Origin: Treponema sp.
GTDB taxonomy: Bacteria > Spirochaetota > Spirochaetia > Treponematales > Treponemataceae
Length of the DNA stretch: 64,000 bases
Direction of reading: 5' to 3'
NCBI GenBank assembly: GCA_016296205.1
Contig: JAEDJS010000002.1
Span: 1 to 64,000 of the forward strand
In this document: piece after piece, positions 60,397 through 64,000 of the stretch
Layout: every line of letters starts with the position of its first letter
How positions within the stretch are numbered: the first letter of the stretch is position 1
Translations under genes and position numbers: made by a program
Notes under the pieces: model-generated
Databases searched by the model: none
What the model was told of the DNA's origin: nothing
Seen by the model: the letters and a program-made list of their open reading frames with translations, nothing else

Positions 60397-60537
60397 ATCT
60401 AACTAGTTTTGTGCACGTTTTCCTGAAAGTAGTAATTTGCACAAAATAATTTTCTGCAGAATGAACTCCCGACTTTCTGCAGACTAAACCCATCTGGCTG
60501 CCGGGCAAGCGATGAAAGTTGTTTGCCCGGTTTTTTT
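60397..60537 (+). ncRNA. candidate three-hairpin small RNA, about 140 bases
   Basis: Three consecutive hairpins follow a plausible promoter. Hairpin 1 pairs TTTTGTGCA (60407-60415) with TGCACAAAA (60438-60446). Hairpin 2 pairs TCTGCAG (60453-60459) with CTGCAGA (60477-60483). Hairpin 3 pairs CCGGGCAAGC (60501-60510) with GTTTGCCCGG (60521-60530) and is followed by seven T, a strong terminator. No ORF with a ribosome site is present, and the preceding gene has its own terminator 200 bases upstream. It does not match SRP RNA, tmRNA or RNase P RNA patterns that I know. Confidence 0.6.
60501..60537 (+). terminator. terminator of the candidate small RNA
   Basis: A ten-base stem (CCGGGCAAGC/GTTTGCCCGG, one G-U) with a ten-base loop and seven T. 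It is the strongest hairpin in the 1.44 kb gene-free stretch. Confidence 0.9.
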
Positions 60538-60746
60538 ATTTTAAAATTTTTTCACTTTTCCACAAAAGTTTTCCACAGCCTTTCCACTTATGTGATTAAT
60601 TACCACGTGATAAAAAAATTCTAAAACCCTTATAAATAGGGGCTTCTAGAATTTGAAAATTCATTTATCTTAAAATCAAAAAGTTTTCCAAAAGTTTTCC
60701 ACATTTTTTGAACATTGTTCTGTGTATTGTTCATTAAGTATTCTAA

Positions 60747-61523
60747 AGTTTCACGTGAAACAAATTCCCCAGCTTCATGGGTCAACAAATTGTTCCACGT
60801 GAAACACTAAATTTAAAAGTAAAATTCATATCATTTGTGAATCATTATTCCTATTATTCCACGTGTTTCAAATTCATTATTCGCAAATTTTCAAAATAGT
60901 TTTATGAAGTCGTTACGTTAAAATTTTTGAATTTAGATTACATCAGAAAAATAAATTTAAATTAAAATTATTTGTAAGAAACATATTTATGTTTCACGTG
61001 GAACAATTGTGCTGCTATCCATAATTGTTTTCTATTATTTTTTTTCTCTGTGTCATAATTAAGAATAATCAGAAATAATTTTAGAAACTTTGCTACAACT
61101 GTAAAAATTATAAAGTTTCACGTGAAACACAATTTTCAAATTATAAATCATTTGCAATTCAATTATAGTTTTACAAAAATAATTTATTCTGGATAGTAGA
61201 TTATTTGTTTAATTGTTTCACGTGAAACAACAATTTGGTTATTGAATATTCATTGCAGTATGGATAATTGTTTTTATTATAGTAACCGGTTTTGTAAAGA
61301 ACATACATATTTTTCGCTAATATTTATTTTTTAAATCGAAGAAAATTATTGGCAAATATCAATTTGTGGACAACATTTCATTACGTGGACAGAATTACAA
61401 TATAATAATAAATCCAATTAGTAATTGATAAAATCTTCTGATTAAACAAAATTACAGTGATTATACTAAAAATTACTTCATAACAATATTTATTTTAATA
61501 TTCAAAAAGTTTCACGTGAAACA
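60747..61523. other. parS centromere cluster (six strong sites)
   Basis: The ParB-binding palindrome TGTTTCACGTGAAACA or a close form occurs at 60747-60762, 60791-60806 (one change), 60990-61005 (one change), 61114-61129, 61214-61229 (exact) and 61508-61523; a degenerate site lies near 60857-60870. These match the near-universal bacterial parS consensus. They mark the centromere-like region used by ParABS for chromosome segregation. Apart from the sites the stretch 60538-61530 is AT-rich without genes or other clear signals. No parA or parB gene lies in the window. Confidence 0.92.
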
Positions 61524-61524
61524 A

Positions 61525-61558
61525 AAAAAGTCCCACAGGTTAACCCCAGGGACTTAAA
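61525..61558 (-). terminator. terminator of the argA unit
   Basis: On the minus strand AAGTCCC pairs with GGGACTT around a 14-base loop, followed by a T run. It lies about 25 bases after the argA stop and next to the last parS site. Confidence 0.85.
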
Positions 61559-61580
61559 TTTTATAGATTAATAATTAAAA

Positions 61581-63029
61581 CTATAAATAATACCGCATAA
61601 CTTTAGAATTTCTTTCTGGCGACCATATAGCTTTTCTTTCTGCAGGAATTGAATCTATTGAATCATTTGTAAATCCTAATTTTTCAAAAAAATCCATTGT
61701 GCGTGTAGTTAATAAAAATAAACCAGTAGCTTTAGATTCTTTTGCTTTTTTAATTAATTTTCCTATTAATTGAGGACCAACCCCAATATTTGAACAGATT
61801 TCGTTTACTGCAACGCAACCAATTTCCATTTGACCATCCTGATATTGATGTAGAGATGCACAAGCACGAATTGCTCCATCAAGCTCGTAAATGGTAAAAT
61901 CTTCACAGTTTTGCTGCAAATATTGTTTTGTTTTAGGAAGCAACAATCCGGAGTCAACAAAAGGCTGAATCAAAGTTAAAACACTTGGAATATCTTTTAT
62001 TGTCATAGATCTGAATTCACCGTAGTTGTTTTTATAAATCATTGTTCCAGAACCAAGATTAGAATATATTTCGCAGAGCAATGTACCATTAATTGATCCA
62101 TTCAATATATGAACTCGGTTTACACCCTTTTCGCAGCACTCCTTTGCAATAGTAAGCAACTTAATAATTTCTTTTAAATTTACCGAACGTTCGGTAGTAA
62201 AACTGCAAAATTTCCCGGAATTTGCCAAATTTACCGACTGTTCGATAGGTTTAATTTTGGTTAATGAATATTCATTAGTAAAACATCCAGGAGTATTCTT
62301 TAAACTATCAACTGTTTGGTAGTTTAAATTTTTGGCTTCCGTCTGTTCGGTAGCAGATATAAATTCAACTAATTCTTCCAGATTCATGGCTGGAATTGTA
62401 CCTTCCTGATTTTTAAGTTCCACATTTGTAGTTACAAAAAACAGTTTATCGGCTTTTAATTGAATTGCAATTTGTTTTGCTAATTCCATCGATGAAATAT
62501 TGTAAGGTTTACCAGTAGAACTCCATCCAATGCATGGAAAAATTGGAATAAAATTATTTTCAAGAATAGTTCGGATTGAAGCTTCCTGAAGGTGATCAAT
62601 TGTCCCGCTGGATGAATAATCAATTCCGTCAATAACACCAATTCCCCGGGCAGTAACCCAGTTTCCAATTAATGCAGTTTTATTCTGTCCGGCTAATGCA
62701 GTCATAATTTGATTTGAAACATCAAAGGCAGCATTCTTAATTAATGGAATAGCATCTTCATTTGTTACTCGATTTCCATTTACAAATTTCCAGCTGATGT
62801 TTGAATCCCTTAAAACTTGATTGATTTTTTTTCTCGCACCTGGAACAATAATTACATTCATTCCAGATTCGTGAATAAGACAAATATCTTTGATGTGACT
62901 TGAAAAAATTGGATTGTCTAAGAGTTCATCGTCAATGTGAATAATAATTGTGGCGTTCTTAAATTTTTTTATGTATCTAAGAACGTCTCTAATGTTTTCT
63001 GCTTTATCGTAAATTTCTAACTGTGACAT
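61581..63029 (-). CDS. argA: N-acetylglutamate synthase (AAK plus GNAT domains)
   Basis: A 482-residue enzyme acetylating glutamate with acetyl-CoA, the first step of arginine synthesis. The N-terminal amino-acid-kinase-like domain covers about 1-290 (NVIIVPGARKKINQVL, NWVTARGIGVIDGIDY, IPIFPCIGWSSTGKPYNIS), and the GNAT domain about 330-482 (MEIGCVAVNEICSNIGVGPQLIGKLIKKAKE). The classical E. coli ArgA has this fusion. The linker near residues 225-290 is coded by DNA with four ACCGAACGTTCGGT-type palindromic words. A terminator follows. queH lies 38 bases upstream on the same strand. Confidence 0.85.
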   Translation of the reverse strand: MSQLEIYDKAENIRDVLRYIKKFKNATIIIHIDDELLDNPIFSSHIKDICLIHESGMNVIIVPGARKKINQVLRDSNISWKFVNGNRVTNEDAIPLIKNAAFDVSNQIMTALAGQNKTALIGNWVTARGIGVIDGIDYSSSGTIDHLQEASIRTILENNFIPIFPCIGWSSTGKPYNISSMELAKQIAIQLKADKLFFVTTNVELKNQEGTIPAMNLEELVEFISATEQTEAKNLNYQTVDSLKNTPGCFTNEYSLTKIKPIEQSVNLANSGKFCSFTTERSVNLKEIIKLLTIAKECCEKGVNRVHILNGSINGTLLCEIYSNLGSGTMIYKNNYGEFRSMTIKDIPSVLTLIQPFVDSGLLLPKTKQYLQQNCEDFTIYELDGAIRACASLHQYQDGQMEIGCVAVNEICSNIGVGPQLIGKLIKKAKESKATGLFLLTTRTMDFFEKLGFTNDSIDSIPAERKAIWSPERNSKVMRYYL

Positions 63030-63067
63030 AACAATTAGTATTGCGATTTGTCACGTGATTGTCAACT

Positions 63068-63724
63068 TTATTTTTTTTGATTTAACTTTGAATAGATGCA
63101 GCCACAATAATCCTGACGATATAAATTGAATTCATCACTTAACTGCAAGCTTCTTAAAAATCCGTTTTCCTTTTTAAAATCTGATGGAAGAAATTTTAAT
63201 TTTTTGCCACGTGATAATTTTTCTAGCTGGCGGCCAATAGAGTCAATTTTTTTGGAATCCTTGTGGGGAGAAATTGAAAGTGTCGTAGTAAAATAATCGA
63301 ACTGTTTTTCTTCTGCAAATTTCCAGGCCCGTGTCATTCTGAATTGATAGCACCTTCTGCACCGTTCACCTTTTTCTGGTTCAACTTGTAATTCAACTTC
63401 TTCCTGAACATTTGTGGCAGTAAAAAAATCTTCCACGTGATAATCATCTTTAACCAATTTAATTTGATTGTTCACAGCAACTGGAAAAATTGTTAGAAAG
63501 TTTTCCAATTCTTCAAGACGGCGAAAATATTCCTCTTGTGGATGAATGTTGGGATTATAATAGTAAATTGTGATGTCAAAAGTTTGTGCCAGAAGTTCAA
63601 GACAATGAGATGAACATGGAGCACAACATGCGTGAAGTAAAAGTTTTGGTTTGTGTTCAATGTTGGAATTTTTGATTTCTTCTATAATCGATAACATTTC
63701 CCGGTGAAAATTTTCTTTAGCCAT
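63068..63724 (-). CDS. queH: epoxyqueuosine reductase QueH
   Basis: A 218-residue DUF208 protein catalysing the last step of queuosine synthesis in tRNA. The Cys motifs that hold a 4Fe-4S and a metal site are visible: HACCAPCSSHCLELL (near 31-45), ERCRRCYQFRM (near 137) and YCGCIYSKL at the end. DITIYYYNPNIHPQEEYFRRLEEL and FTTTLSISPHKDSKKID are further family blocks. It is the non-orthologous replacement of QueG. It precedes argA by 38 bases, probably one transcript. Confidence 0.92.
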   Translation of the reverse strand: MAKENFHREMLSIIEEIKNSNIEHKPKLLLHACCAPCSSHCLELLAQTFDITIYYYNPNIHPQEEYFRRLEELENFLTIFPVAVNNQIKLVKDDYHVEDFFTATNVQEEVELQVEPEKGERCRRCYQFRMTRAWKFAEEKQFDYFTTTLSISPHKDSKKIDSIGRQLEKLSRGKKLKFLPSDFKKENGFLRSLQLSDEFNLYRQDYCGCIYSKLNQKK

Positions 63725-63771
63725 AAGTTGAATTTATTACTTGTTGAAAAAAAAATCAATGGAATAAAATG

Positions 63772-63807
63772 CAAAAAAAAATGGCCACCAGAAAAATTGG
63801 CAGCCAT
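63772..63807 (-). terminator. terminator after pheT
   Basis: On the minus strand ATGGCTGCC pairs with GGTGGCCAT (two G-U pairs), followed by nine T. It lies about 25 bases after the pheT stop. Confidence 0.85.
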
Positions 63808-63830
63808 TCAATTTGAATCAATAAAATTAA

Positions 63831-64000
63831 TTACATGATTTCTTCAAGGTTGATTTCACCGGCAACACATGGAACAGTGATTTCCCAGTTTGTAAGAACT
63901 TGTGGATGAAGTTCACCAAAGATTCCAACCTGTTTTCCATTTACCATAATTGCAGCCTGGCGTCCTGGAATAAATCTTGGATCTTCTGTTTCTTTAACTT
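63831..64000 (-). CDS. pheT: phenylalanyl-tRNA synthetase beta subunit, C-terminal end (partial)
   Basis: The last 55 codons of a gene running off the right edge. The reading is [20 protein letters not shown], then [19 protein letters not shown] and a final EINLEEIM. The block FIPGRQAAI...GELHPQVL is that of the archaeal/eukaryotic-type PheT, which spirochaetes also have. Together with the short ending (no anticodon-like FDX-ACB domain) this supports the spirochaete assignment. Confidence 0.85.
   Translation of the reverse strand, partial: VKETEDPRFIPGRQAAIMVNGKQVGIFGELHPQVLTNWEITVPCVAGEINLEEIM

Larger units (their letters stand above)
60147..60710. other. second group of DnaA-box-like words
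   Basis: TTTTCCACA occurs near 60147, 60552, 60567 and 60697, and TTAATCCACA near 60200, with TTTCCAC at 60580. The density is higher than in the dnaA-dnaN gap. The stretch is gene-free and very AT-rich, so it could be the real origin or an extra DnaA-titrating region. Confidence 0.4.

Noticed and set aside
60397..60537. SRP RNA, tmRNA or 6S RNA
   Set aside because: The conserved GGAA-loop region of SRP RNA and the tag reading frame of tmRNA are absent, and the three separate hairpins do not form the single long 6S rod.
60142..61580. Possible missed protein genes in the 1.44 kb gap
   Set aside because: No frame longer than about 60 codons with a ribosome site is present; the stretch is dominated by parS sites, hairpins and AT-rich DNA.
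63050..63440. CACGTG words in and near queH as further parS sites
   Set aside because: They lack the outer TGTTT/AAACA arms and read CCACGTGATAA instead, so ParB binding is unlikely.

Overview
The window is about 64 kb of low-GC bacterial chromosome, and its gene set points to a spirochaete of the genus Treponema or a close relative. The pointers are a compact dnaA/dnaN/recF/gyrB/gyrA origin neighbourhood, an archaeal-type PheT tail, a cyclophilin-FKBP fusion lipoprotein, a fibronectin/SUMF-type lipoprotein and the overall codon style. The species cannot be named from this sequence alone. One tRNA gene is present (initiator tRNA-Met); there is no rRNA, CRISPR array, transposase or prophage.

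Layout. 0-7 kb: an ABC transporter ATPase, a decayed ycgN-like gene tail, then thyX and carB on the minus strand; the carB leader carries an apparent leader-peptide attenuator; then a DUF1846 protein. 7-12.3 kb: composite palindromic repeats, a 1,349-residue fibronectin/SUMF-like lipoprotein and an exported histidine phosphatase. 12.3-16.2 kb: a small accessory-looking block (XRE regulator with a short upstream ORF, a TrmN6-like methyltransferase, an AlbA_2/HATPase regulator with five phased TTGCC repeats, small hypotheticals). 16.3-31 kb: housekeeping and membrane genes (tRNA-fMet, PrsW, an RlmL-type methyltransferase, SlyD, YgiQ, Nfu, a GH3 enzyme, an SDR with a histone-like tail plus a SPASM radical SAM enzyme, a YhcC-type protein, GAPDH, and a ydjI-ydjG-ydjH-like operon). 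31-38 kb: two GH13 glycosidases around a TetR regulator with visible operators, arginase and an aldehyde dehydrogenase. 38-43 kb: a coupled lipoprotein/GNAT/uracil-DNA-glycosylase-like operon and a broken hrpB helicase gene, interrupted by a HindIII-family restriction-modification pair.

43-64 kb: a Gx-type membrane protein, the immunophilin fusion, and the origin-proximal cluster jag-yidC-yidD-rnpA-rpmH and dciA-recF-dnaN-dnaA reading left, with gyrB-gyrA and a PurF-like gene reading right. dnaA and gyrB appear to share interleaved divergent promoters. A 1.44 kb gene-free stretch (60.1-61.6 kb) holds a candidate three-hairpin small RNA, several DnaA-box-like words and six strong parS centromere sites; argA, queH and the end of pheT follow.

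The most notable points are the carB leader peptide whose stop codon lies in the terminator stem, the HindIII-like system inside hrpB, the parS/small-RNA region, a PurF paralogue without its catalytic cysteine, and a scattered family of ACCGAAC/GTTCGGT palindromic words inside several coding regions. All family assignments come from reading motifs; no database search was run.
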